A stretch of 64,000 nucleotides of DNA from Metellina segmentata (Eukaryota; Arthropoda; Arachnida; Araneae; Tetragnathidae). Each line of letters starts with the position of its first letter. The stretch's first letter is position 1. The notes below the pieces were generated by a model. The model was not told where the DNA came from, did no database searches, and worked only from the letters and a program-made list of their open reading frames with translations. This document shows, one piece after another, positions 31,214 to 42,434 of the stretch. The position numbers and the translations under genes are program-made. The DNA lies in assembly GCA_947359465.1 (NCBI GenBank), contig OX375872.1:137659432-137723431 (forward strand), written 5' to 3'.

Positions 31214-33434
31214 GGCCCGATGCACACATCCGGTTTTTCAACGTACGGCGCCGCTGCCGCAAAGCAAATGCGGTCTGAGATACATTAGATCCAATGGAGT
31301 AGTGCACACTTGCCTCCGACGCCACTGCGGCGATGTACGTCCACCGTGTGTGCAATTTGTACCGCAGTTCCCCACGGCGCAGCAGCTCCCGCACACGCTT
31401 CTCCGGTCTGAAGTAATTTATTTATTTTTTATTTATTTATTTTTTTATTTTTTTTTTATTTCTAATGGCAAGAGAAAATGACAATATCTTACAAAACGAT
31501 TGCAAGAATACAAAACAGTAAGAGAAAAAAGTCAGTATCTCATCAGCAAGGCTCTAGCACTCCAGTAGCGTCTCACCTCGGAGACCCCACACAGAGCTGG
31601 ACATCTTTGGATATGGGACCTGTCCATAATTTCATCCTTTTTGCAGAGTGGGCATTTAGGACTGTCATAAACGCCAATGCGGTGTAGGTGGTTTGCAAGG
31701 CAGTCATGCCCCACTGCAAGTCTAAATTCTGCGACCGCTCTTTCGCGAGGTTTAATTGAAATTTTTTGGTCTAATAAATTTCTCCAGCTCTTCGAGGAAA
31801 TACAAGAAGTGAGATTCGACTTCCATCTAAGTCTCATTTGATTTTTGATGTAGAGTTTTATGGAGTGGAATGAGTAGCTTGTGGTGTGCTGTTCAACTAT
31901 CCGTGTGCCCTTCTTGGCCAACATATCTGCCTGCTCGTTACCGAAAATATCACAGTGCCCAGGGAGCCACTGGATAACGATCTGTCGTCCTTCTGCCTTT
32001 CATCCCTCAAGGAGCATCTGGCATTCTAAGATATCATTTGAGGCAGGCACCTCGTTTGACCCAATAGCCTGAATGGCAGCTTTGGAATCCGACAACAAGA
32101 CCACTTTGTTGTAGAGACGTCTGGGAACAAGTTGCCGCAATGCCACGCAGATGGCCATAACTTCTCCATCAAAGGCGGTTTTTTGTTTCCCGACAGGGAC
32201 ATAGAAGGAGAAAATGGAGGAATAAATTCCTGCTCCAACATTTGGTGAACATTCAGTAAAGGAGCCGTCGGTGTAGACGTGTAACCATTGAGGCTCTGGA
32301 TAGAGGGTGTGGATGGTCTCAAGGGCTAAAATCTTCAAGCTCTCTGGAGGGAGCTGGCTCTTAAGGATAGGCTGGGCAAGATTCAGGTTAATAATTGTCT
32401 CAACGCGATTCAAGGGATTACGAGGATTTAAAAATCCCTGAACAATTCCTTCATCAATTTCCAGATCTTCTCTTAAATCGAGAGCTTTCTGAAGAAAGCC
32501 TCGTTGTGTCTTCAGTTGTCTCTGTCCATTCTCATACTGGTCCCAAAAGGGCACTTCAATTCTGATTAACTTTTCATACAACACGAGAGCTCTCTCCTCA
32601 ATAATCTCCTGAATGGGTCTGTTATTTGTCAAAAGTAGCATAGAGTCAATTGGGGTGGTCTTTACCGCACCAACAATCAACCTGAGGGCCTGGTTTTGAA
32701 GTAACTCCAGCCTTTCAATCAGGCTCTTTGGGGCAGTTACCAAAACTTCACAACAATAAGTAATAACAGGCAAAATGAATGCTTTATATGTGTTTTCCAA
32801 GGTTGTTCGTGCGCATCCCCAAAGACAGCCAGCCAAACGTTTAAGAATATGTAGACGCCTTTCTACCTTCTCAACTATACTTTCGATTTGTAATTTCCAA
32901 CTTAACTTATTGTCAAAGGTTACTCCTAAGTAAGTAAATTTGTCCGTATTAGACAGTTCATCATTTCTGTAAACCAACTTTGGCCGGATATTCTGGTGCA
33001 TCAGTGAAAAAGTCTGCACCGCAGACTTCTCAATATTCACGGCCATGTTGTTTTCTTCGCACCACTTGTAAAGAACCTCAAGTGCTCTGTTCAAGAACCT
33101 CTCTATCTCGGACTTTGCGTTCGTTTTAGCAACTTGTGTCCAAATAACCAAGTCATCTGCATAGAGAAGGCACTCCACTCCAACTGTTCTCAAAGCCAAG
33201 ATAAGATCGTTGATGTAAACATTGAAGTAATTTATAAATGGTTGATCCACAGTAACGTCTATTTTGTTTCAAAACATACTTTTTTTACACTAAGTTAGCG
33301 AAATAAACACGTTTTCTTCGATAGAATATTTATCGCAAATGGCGCGAGATGAGTACTTGCGTCATTTCACTGTTATGTGTGCATAGTTGGGCTTCGGTGC
33401 CACATGTTGAAAAAACGGATGTGTTCACCGGGCC
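31214..33434. mobile_element. Harbinger-like MITE split by a LINE (unit 1)
   Basis: Left GGCCCGATGCACACATCCGG and, read inward from 33434, GGCCCGGTGAACACATCCG are inverted repeats of about 40 bp. TTA flanks both ends (31211-31213, 33435-33437). Without the LINE and one duplicate the element is 407 bp, close to the 399-bp MITE at 20285. Equivalent copies: 37036-39258, 42881-45102, 48725-50945, 54548-56776, 60399-62617. Confidence 0.85.
31422..33222 (-). pseudogene. 5'-truncated LINE (I/R1-like, RNase H-bearing) in unit 1
   Basis: Bounded by a 13-bp duplication TGAAGTAATTTAT (31409-31421 and 33223-33235), with an A/TAAA-rich tail at the 31422 end. The open frame runs 33250-31998, then a TGA (32000-31998), then continues in frame to 31532. 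Numbering from the GTG at 33250: YADD of the reverse transcriptase at 30-33, a YLGVTFDNKLSW block at 107-118, and RNase H acidic residues D328 (YTDGS), E363 and D388. After the stop come the fourth RNase H site (GNEQAD) and a CPLCKKDEIMDRSHIQRC zinc-knuckle-like end. Reverse-transcriptase motifs before INDL and the endonuclease are missing. Possession of RNase H argues for the I/R1 side of the LINEs rather than Jockey. The copy is dead. Confidence 0.9.
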
Positions 33435-33610
33435 TTAGACTACGGCCGGTACAGCAGTTGTGCCATGATCGCGCCAAGGAAGAATTTAGACAACGGCCAG
33501 TACATCAGTTGTACCTTAAAAGTTATAAGAATCGCGCCAAGAAATAATTTAGACTACGGCAGTCACAGAAGTTGTACATTAAAAGTTACAAGAATCGCGC
33601 CAAGATAGAA
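33435..33610. repeat. 63-bp minisatellite, three copies
   Basis: TTTAGACWACGGC ... ATCGCGCCAAG repeats start at about 33435, 33485 and 33548. The last two are 63 bp apart; the first lacks about 12 bp. The first copy overlaps the TTA flank of the MITE. It recurs at the same place in every unit (27576-27752 in unit 0). Confidence 0.8.
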
Positions 33611-34679
33611 TCGCGTTTGTTATATCAATAGTCGTAATTGCTGAGTCTCCTGGACCCACCACACTGACATTTTTTTTTCACTCCTCCCATCCTTATCACC
33701 AAACTCCTAAATCACCACCACAGCTCATGCATTTTGCCACTCTTTTCGGTACTGATTGCTCGCCCCTCCTCATTATCTCCTCCCCCTTTGGAACGTGAAT
33801 TGGACTCCTAATTGTATCAATTATTAAACTCTATCGTCTATCTAAATTATTCACCTTATTCATAGTGCATTGTCACTACCTTTAACTTTCCCTTATTTTT
33901 AAGTTTACAATCAATAAACTCTTCATTAATTCTGATGTGAAGGTTCGCAGTTCTCTGCAAGGTAATCCGTAATTGATACGTCCGTTCCGATAGTCGTAAT
34001 CAAAAAGTTAAATTTTCATTTTGAATATTTAATATTATAAACGGAAGTGTTTGTCATGTCACTTGTCTGTTTGCTCCTGCGCGCAAAGTACTGACAGTCC
34101 GAACGTTTTGCAATTTTTGGGACGCGGCGAATTTTAAAATTCAATCTAGAACATTTTAAAATGAATTTGATGAAATGTAATTATTATTATTGAATGCAAC
34201 AGCATAGAAGATCACAGATTCTAATTTTATTTTTTTCGTTTCCCTTATCATTTTGCATGGAGGAATGATTTTCTAGCAGACGATAAAAAACAAATAAACT
34301 TTTAACTGGAGTTATTTAGTTCTTTTTTCTATCTATTAGACCGTTAAAGACAGAGTAAAAATTTCAATGGATTTGAAATCTGCGGAAAATTTCACGCTAA
34401 ATCAATACCTAAAAATATGTTTTTTTTTTAAATAAATAAAAAAATTTAACTGAATATCTTCAAAATTTTCGAAAGAGATTGTGACGTTTAGAGATTTTTA
34501 GAGAGAGGAAAGAAAAAACAAAAAAAACATTTTGGTGGCATTGTTTAGTTCCTTTTTGGAAAATCGGTATTGTTAAAGACAGATTGAAAATTTCAACGGA
34601 TTTGAAATTTGTCACCAGATATATAGATACCTTATACGTTTGATTTTCTTTTAACAAATCATTTTTCAACTAAATATTT

Positions 34680-35000
34680 ATACTTTTATAAGAAATGGTG
34701 ACGTCACGTCGAAATCCCATTTGGTTTGCGAAGCAAACCAACAAACACCACGGCAACTCCGTTAGGCTGTTATCCAATTTGCGAAGCAAATCATAGTTCA
34801 CAATATTCATGGATTCACAAATATGGAAATTCGCTGGGAATTAATACCAAAAGGCTACGAGAATTTCCATTCCATTCGCAAACCAACAGTACGGGCAACG
34901 CCATGATGCCTGTTATCCAATAGGCTACGAATTCTCATTTCGTTTGTTTATCAAACTGTATTCGTAGCAATCTCCGGGGGTTAGCGAGCAACACCTAATT
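34680..35000. other. hairpin-rich segment of the unit
   Basis: CRE-like TGACGTCA lies at about 34699-34706. Two perfect GAA-loop hairpins follow: GGTTTGCGAAGCAAACC (34723-34739) and ATTTGCGAAGCAAAT (34777-34791). Short repeats of GTTATCCAAT and GGGCAACGCC follow. Same segment in every unit. Function unknown; it shows no coding character. Confidence 0.6.
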
Positions 35001-35627
35001 AGTTAGAACCTGACCCCACGAAAAGAACTGTCACGGGCAACGCCGTACTGACCACGTACAGTGTGGCTAGTATTCTTTAAAGTTCTTTCAAAATTCGTTG
35101 AACTGTCGGCTGATTTCAGTGGCTCATTTGAAATAATTCCTTCCTTGGCGAATTTAGAAGTGCGCCAAAAAAAAAGCGCCACGGCCGCTAAAAACGTAGA
35201 CTGAAGCTTTACCAAAAAATTCTACAAAAATATAGCTGCAAGCAAAAAATATTAATTTAATGCACAAAAAACACATAATTAGTTACACAAATTTAAAACT
35301 GTATTCCACAAGTTGTATCCCTGGCCTCACGGCGACGAGACGCTCCGGCAGCGAAAACCACGGCGGCGGTTTTCGCTGTGTTCGAAAATTACGACGCCAG
35401 TGTTCTTTATTCGAATTATAATTTCGGCGAAAACGATTTATTCGAGTACTTGTTATCGCACATCTATAAATAGGCCACAAACGACAATAGTTACCGTTTT
35501 CATAAAATTTTTAAAAATTCCCCGATTTTTGTGAAATTTGGAAATTTTCCCTGAGAATTCCCTGTTCTTTCCAGAATTAAAAAGTTCCCTGAGAATTCCC
35601 TGATTTCCCGGTTCTGTTACCACCCTG

Positions 35628-36589
35628 AAATAAGACCAGTGCTATGGGATAAAACATAACAACCGTACAAAAGATAAAAATCCTACCAGAAATGCATGGG
35701 AAGATGCCTGCTGTGTAATAAGTATTTTGAAGATAAGGAGAACAAGGAAAGAAATGGGTTTGTTGAGTTTTTATATTTCAATTACATAAAACAGATAGGT
35801 AAGTATTGGTTCGTACTGGAGCAACAACACAACGGGCTATTGACGACCGTGCTGGATCAATACCCTAAGGTTTGGATCTGAGGACAACACCACGTTATTT
35901 TGAACACCGCGGGACAGATGGTCTCGCGGTCACGAGGTTCCTGTGCTGGCTCCGAGGTAAAGGTGAAAGTTAACGGTTGCCACTCGCGCGACTGAATGTT
36001 TCAATGTAGAGACTGAAATTTTTTTTTTGGCAGATTAAACGGTCTTTGGTTGCATTCGAACTTATTGCCTTTACTCTTTCAACCGGGCACAGCAGCCCTT
36101 CCAATTAAAGTTGAAAAAAACAAAAATTTAATACCTATATCCTTGCAATAGGACTACGGAGCCCGGTTGGAAGAGTAACGGACTACCAATCAGAGGGTTG
36201 CGAGTTCGAATCGAACCATGGACCGTCGTGTACAAAGGGAGCTGGTGCGCGTTCAATTTGTCGTGGCCTCAAATGTCATCACGTTGGCTTGCCTCGTCAG
36301 CTGACTGTGTTTCAAAATCCCGTGGTGTTTTCCTCTAATCTTTCCCTATGGGGGTTGATAACGCACCGCCGTCAATAGCCGGGTGTGTGGCTCCAGTTTG
36401 ACGTTGATTAAATACTTACCACTCGAGTTAATTTGTTCCACAGAGGCAGGTTGTGCTGGAAAAGAAGAGAAATCTCAGGGTTAATATAACAAGGGTGAAA
36501 AGTAAGTATTTTGAAGATAAGGAGAACAAGGAAAGAAATGGGTTGGTTGAGGTTTAACTTAATTTAATTACCTAAAACAGATAGGTATA
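35628..36589. repeat. spacer 1: head-to-head SINE pair
   Basis: 962 bp. Minus SINE at 35798-36098, plus SINE at 36151-36422, flanking direct repeats as in spacer 0. Carries T in GGTTGCCACT (about 35977), shared only with spacer 4. Confidence 0.85.
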
Positions 36590-39500
36590 CAGGGTGGCAA
36601 CAAAATCATCGAAAAAAAGTTCCCTGATATTTCCCTGATTTCTATGATAGTGTAACAAAATTTTCCCTGATTTTACAAAAATCTTAAGAAATGTCGGGAT
36701 CTTCACAAATATCTTGTATTTTTCTCATCAGATATTTTTTAATTGTTATTGTAAGGGTTGGAACTCTAACAATAGCAATAGAAAAAACTGGGAAAAAAAT
36801 AAATATATTTTGATTATGAACTTTTCACACCTATCCTTACATTATCCAAATATACATAAAAATCAAATGCAAATATAATAAAAAATTGGTACAGCTTCAG
36901 TCTACATTTAAATCGGTTGCAACGATCTTGGCGCACCTTCCTAGCAGCGAGTTAGGGCAGGTTAAGGCAACCCATCTGCATTACGATTATTATGGTTTCC
37001 ATGGCAATCTCGGCAAGCGAAAAGTTAAACCTTTAGGCCCGATGCACACATCCGGTTTTTCAACGTACGGCGCCGCTGCCGCAAAGCAAATGCGGTCTGA
37101 GATACATTAGATCCAATGGAGTAGTGCACACTTGCCTCCGACGCCACTGCGGCGATGTACGTTCACCGTGTGTGCAATTTGTACCGCAGTTCCCCACGGC
37201 GCAGCAGCTCCCGCACACGCTTCTCCGGTCTGAAGTAATTTATTTATTTTTTATTTATTTTTTTTTTTATATTTTTTTTTTATTTCTAATGGCAAGAGAA
37301 AATGACAATATCTTACAAAACGATTGCAAGAATACAAAACAGTAAGAGAAAAAAGTCAGTATCTCATCAGCAAGGCTCTAGCACTCCAGTAGCGTCTCAC
37401 CTCGGAGACCCCACACAGGGCTGGACATCTTTGGATATGGGACCTGTCCATAATTTCATCCTTTTTGCAGAGTGGGCATTTAGGACTGTCATAAACGCCA
37501 ATGCGGTGTAGGTGGTTTGCAAGGCAGTCATGCCCCACTGCAAGTCTAAATTCTGCGACCGCTCTTTCGCGAGGTTTAATTGAAATTTTTTGGTCTAATA
37601 AATTTCTCCAGCTCTTCGAGGAAATACAAGAAGTGAGATTCGACTTCCATCTAAGTCTCATTTGATTTTTGATGTAGAGTTTTATGGAGTGGAATGAGTA
37701 GCTTGTGGTGTGCTGTTCAACTATCCGTGTGCCCTTCTTGGCCAACATATCTGCCTGCTCGTTACCGAAAATATCACAGTGCCCAGGGAGCCACTGGATA
37801 ACGATCTGTCGTCCTTCTGCCTTTCATCCCTCAAGGAGCATCTGGCATTCTAAGATATCATTTGAGGCAGGCACCTCGTTTGACCCAATAGCCTGAATGG
37901 CAGCTTTGGAATCCGACAACAAGACCACTTTGTTGTAGAGACGTCTGGGAACAAGTTGCCGCAATGCCACGCAGATGGCCATAACTTCTCCATCAAAGGC
38001 GGTTTTTTGTTTCCCGACAGGGACATAGAAGGAGAAAATGGAGGAATAAATTCCTGCTCCAACATTTGGTGAACATTCAGTAAAGGAGCCGTCGGTGTAG
38101 ACGTGTAACCATTGAGGCTCTGGATAGAGGGTGTGGATGGTCTCAAGGGCTAAAATCTTCAAGCTCTCTGGAGGGAGCTGGCTCTTAAGGATAGGCTGGG
38201 CAAGATTCAGGTTAATAATTGTCTCAACGCGATTCAAGGGATTACGAGGATTTAAAAATCCCTGAACAATTCCTTCATCAATTTCCAGATCTTCTCTTAA
38301 ATCGAGAGCTTTCTGAAGAAAGCCTCGTTGTGTCTTCAGTTGTCTCTGTCCATTCTCATACTGGTCCCAAAAGGGCACTTCAATTCTGATTAACTTTTCA
38401 TACAACACGAGAGCTCTCTCCTCAATAATCTCCTGAATGGGTCTGTTATTTGTCAAAAGTAGCATAGAGTCAATTGGGGTGGTCTTTACCGCACCAACAA
38501 TCAACCTGAGGGCCTGGTTTTGAAGTAACTCCAGCCTTTCAATCAGGCTCTTTGGGGCAGTTACCAAAACTTCACAACAATAAGTAATAACAGGCAAAAT
38601 GAATGCTTTATATGTGTTTTCCAAGGTTGTTCGTGCGCATCCCCAAAGACAGCCAGCCAAACGTTTAAGAATATGTAGACGCCTTTCTACCTTCTCAACT
38701 ATACTTTCGATTTGTAATTTCCAACTTAACTTATTGTCAAAGGTTACTCCTAAGTAAGTAAATTTGTCCGTATTAGACAGTTCATCATTTCTGTAAACCA
38801 ACTTTGGCCGGATATTCTGGTGCATCAGTGAAAAAGTCTGCACCGCAGACTTCTCAATATTCACGGCCATGTTGTTTTCTTCGCACCACTTGTAAAGAAC
38901 CTCAAGTGCTCTGTTCAAGAACCTCTCTATCTCGGACTTTGCGTTCGTTTTAGCAACTTGTGTCCAAATAACCAAGTCATCTGCATAGAGAAGGCACTCC
39001 ACTCCAACTGTTCTCAAAGCCAAGATAAGATCGTTGATGTAAACATTGAAGTAATTTATAAATGGTTGATCCACAGTAACGTCTATTTTGTTTCAAAACA
39101 TACTTTTTTTACACTAAGTTAGCGAAATAAACACGTTTTCTTCGATAGAATATTTATCGCAAATGGCGCGAGATGAGTACTTGCGTCATTTCACTGTTAT
39201 GTGTGCATAGTTGGGCTTCGGTGCCACATGTTGAAAAAACGGATGTGTTCACCGGGCCTTAGACTACGGCCGGTACAGCAGTTGTGCCATGATCGCGCCA
39301 AGGAAGAATTTAGACAACGGCCAGTACATCAGTTGTACCTTAAAAGTTATAAGAATCGCGCCAAGAAATAATTTAGACTACGGCAGTCACAGAAGTTGTA
39401 CATTAAAAGTTACAAGAATCGCGCCAAGATAGAATCGCGTTTGTTATATCAATAGTCGTAATTGCTGAGTCTCCTGGACCCACCACACTGACATTTTTTT

Positions 39501-41471
39501 TTCACTCCTCCCATCCTTATCACCAAACTCCTAAATCATCACCAAACTCCTAAATCACCACCACAGCTCATGCATTTTGCCACTCTTTTCGGTACTGATT
39601 GCTCGCCCCTCCTCATTATCTCCTCCCCCTTTGGAACGTGAATTGGACTCCTAATTGTATCAATTATTAAACTCTATCGTCTATCTAAATTATTCACCTT
39701 ATTCATAGTGCATTGTCACTACCTTTAACTTTCCCTTATTTTTAAGTTTACAATCAATAAACTCTTCATTAATTCTGATGTGAAGGTTCGCAGTTCTCTG
39801 CAAGGTAATCCGTAATTGATACGTCCGTTCCGATAGTCGTAATCAAAAAGTTAAATTTTCATTTTGAATATTTAATATTATAAACGGAAGTGTTTGTCAT
39901 GTCACTTGTCTGTTTGCTCCTGCGCGCAAAGTACTGACAGTCCGAACGTTTTGCAATTTTTGGGACGCGGCGAATTTTAAAATTCAATCTAGAACATTTT
40001 AAAATGAATTTGATGAAATGTAATTATTATTATTGAATGCAACAGCATAGAAGATCACAGATTCTAATTTTATTTTTTTCGTTTCCCTTATCATTTTGCA
40101 TGGAGGAATGATTTTCTAGCAGACGATAAAAAACAAATAAACTTTTAACTGGAGTTATTTAGTTCTTTTTTCTATCTATTAGACCGTTAAAGACAGAGTA
40201 AAAATTTCAATGGATTTGAAATCTGCGGAAAATTTCACGCTAAATCAATACCTAAAAATATGTTTTTTTTTTTTAATAAATAAAAAAATTTAACTGAATA
40301 TCTTCAAAATTTTCGAAAGAGATTGTGACGTTTAGAGATTTTTAGAGAGAGGAAAGAAAAAACAAAAAAAACATTTTGGTGGCATTGTTTAGTTCCTTTT
40401 TGGAAAATCGGTATCGTTAATGACAGATTGAAAATTTCAACGGATTTGAAATTTGTCACCAGATATATAGATACCTTATACGTTTGATTTTCTTTTAACA
40501 AATCATTTTTCAACTAAATATTTATACTTTTATAAGAAATGGTGACGTCACGTCGAAATCCCATTTGGTTTGCGAAGCAAACCAACAAACACCACGGCAA
40601 CTCCGTTAGGCTGTTATCCAATTTGCGAAGCAAATCATAGTTCACAATATTCATGGATTCACAAATATGGAAATTCGCTGGGAATTAATACCAAAAGGCT
40701 ACGAGAATTTCCATTCCATTCGCAAACCAACAGTACGGGCAACGCCATGATGCCTGTTATCCAATAGGCTACGAATTCTCATTTCGTTTGTTTATCAAAC
40801 TGTATTCGTAGCAATCTCCGGGGGTTAGCGAGCAACACCTAATTAGTTAGAACCTGACCCCACGAAAAGAACTGTCACGGGCAACGCCGTACTGACCACG
40901 TACAGTGTGGCTAGTATTCTTTAAAGTTCTTTCAAAATTCGTTGAACTGTCGGCTGATTTCAGTGGCTCATTTGAAATAATTCCTTCCTTGGCGAATTTA
41001 GAAGTGCGCCAAAAAAAAAGCGCCACGGCCGCTTAAAACGTAGACTGAAGCTTTACCAAAAAATTCTACAAAAATATAGCTGCAAGCAAAAAATATTAAT
41101 TTAATGCACAAAAAACACATAATTAGTTACACAAATTTAAAACTGTATTCCACAAGTTGTATCCCTGGCCTCACGGCGACGAGACGCTCCGGCAGCGAAA
41201 ACCACGGCGGCGGTTTTCGCTGTGTTCGAAAATTACGACGCCAGTGTTCTTTATTCGAATTATAATTTCGGCGAAAACGATTTATTCGAGTACTTGTTAT
41301 CGCACATCTATAAATAGGCCACAAACGACAATAGTTACCGTTTTCATAAAATTTTTAAAAATTCCCCGATTTTTGTGAAATTTGGAAATTTTCCCTGAGA
41401 ATTCCCTGTTCTTTCCAGAATTAAAAAGTTCCCTGAGAATTCCCTGATTTCCCGGTTCTGTTACCACCCTG
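36590..41471. mobile_element. unit 2 (type B): DNA transposon carrying MITE and LINE
   Basis: Same structure as unit 1. Type B mark: T at 40421 (GTTAATGAC), shared with unit 5. It has the extra 21-bp repeat near 39540. Confidence 0.88.
37244..39046 (-). pseudogene. 5'-truncated LINE copy in unit 2
   Basis: 13-bp duplicates at 37231-37243 and 39047-39059. Same YADD, RNase H and zinc-knuckle-like motifs and the same premature TGA (37824-37822) as unit 1. Private change: G in CACACAGGGCTGG near 37419. Confidence 0.9.
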
Positions 41472-42434
41472 AAATAAGACCAGTGCTATGGGATAAAACA
41501 TAACAACCGTACAAAAGATAAAAATCCTACCAGAAATGCATGGGAAGATGCCTGCTGTGTAATAAGTATTTTGAAGATAAGGAGAACAAGGAAAGAAATG
41601 GGTTTGTTGAGTTTTTATATTTCAATTACATAAAACAGATAGGTAAGTATTGGTTCGTACTGGAGCAACAACACAACGGGCTATTGACGACCGTGCTGGA
41701 TCAATACCCTAAGGTTTGGATCTGAGGACAACACCACGTTATTTTGAACACCGCGGGACAGATGGTCTCGCGGTCACGAGGTTCCTGTGCTGGCTCCGAG
41801 GTAAAGGTGAAAGTTAACGGTCGCCACTCGCGCGACTGAATGTTTCAATGTAGAGACTGAAATTTTTTTTTTGGGCAGATTAAACGGTCTTTGGTTGCAT
41901 TCGAACTTATTGCCTTTACTCTTTCAACCGGGCACAGCAGCCCTTCCAATTAAAGTTGAAAAAAACAAAAATTTAATACCTATATCCTTGCAATAGGACT
42001 ACGGAGCCCGGTTGGAAGAGTAACGGACTACCAATCAGAGGGTTGCGAGTTCGAATCGAACCATGGACCGTCGTGTACAAAGGGAGCTGGTGCGCGTTCA
42101 ATTTGTCGTGGCCTCAAATGTCATCACGTTGGCTTGCCTCGTCAGCTGACTGTGTTTCAAAATCCCGTGGTGTTTTCCTCTAATCTTTCCCTATGGGGGT
42201 TGATAACGCACCGCCGTCAATAGCCGGGTGTGTGGCTCCAGTTTGACGTTGATTAAATACTTACCACTCGAGTTAATTTGTTCCACAGAGGCAGGTTGTG
42301 CTGGAAAAGAAGAGAAATCTCAGGGTTAATATAACAAGGGTGAAAAGTAAGTATTTTGAAGATAAGGAGAACAAGGAAAGAAATGGGTTGGTTGAGGTTT
42401 AACTTAATTTAATTACCTAAAACAGATAGGTATA
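41472..42434. repeat. spacer 2: head-to-head SINE pair
   Basis: 963 bp, same layout as spacer 1. Confidence 0.85.

Larger units (their letters stand above)
30768..35627. mobile_element. unit 1 (type A): DNA transposon carrying MITE and LINE
   Basis: Same 13-bp ends as unit 0. Layout: left arm 30768-31213, MITE 31214-33434 with LINE inside, minisatellite 33435-33610, right arm to 35627. Type A marks: lacks a 21-bp TCACCAAACTCCTAAATCA repeat near 33700, T at 34571. Confidence 0.88.

Noticed and set aside
31064..31288. 74-codon plus frame repeated in units
   Set aside because: It crosses the transposon arm into the MITE end and has no domain character. Its presence in all units reflects duplication only.
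32026..32322. 98-codon minus frame, and plus frames at 31478-31687 and 31881-32072, repeated in all units
   Set aside because: They overlap the LINE reverse transcriptase/RNase H frame in other frames and show no own motif.
31998..33250. The 416-codon frame read as a gene starting at 33250
   Set aside because: The first codon is GTG. About the first nine residues come from the flanking MITE and target duplication, not the LINE. It is a truncated LINE fragment with a premature stop.
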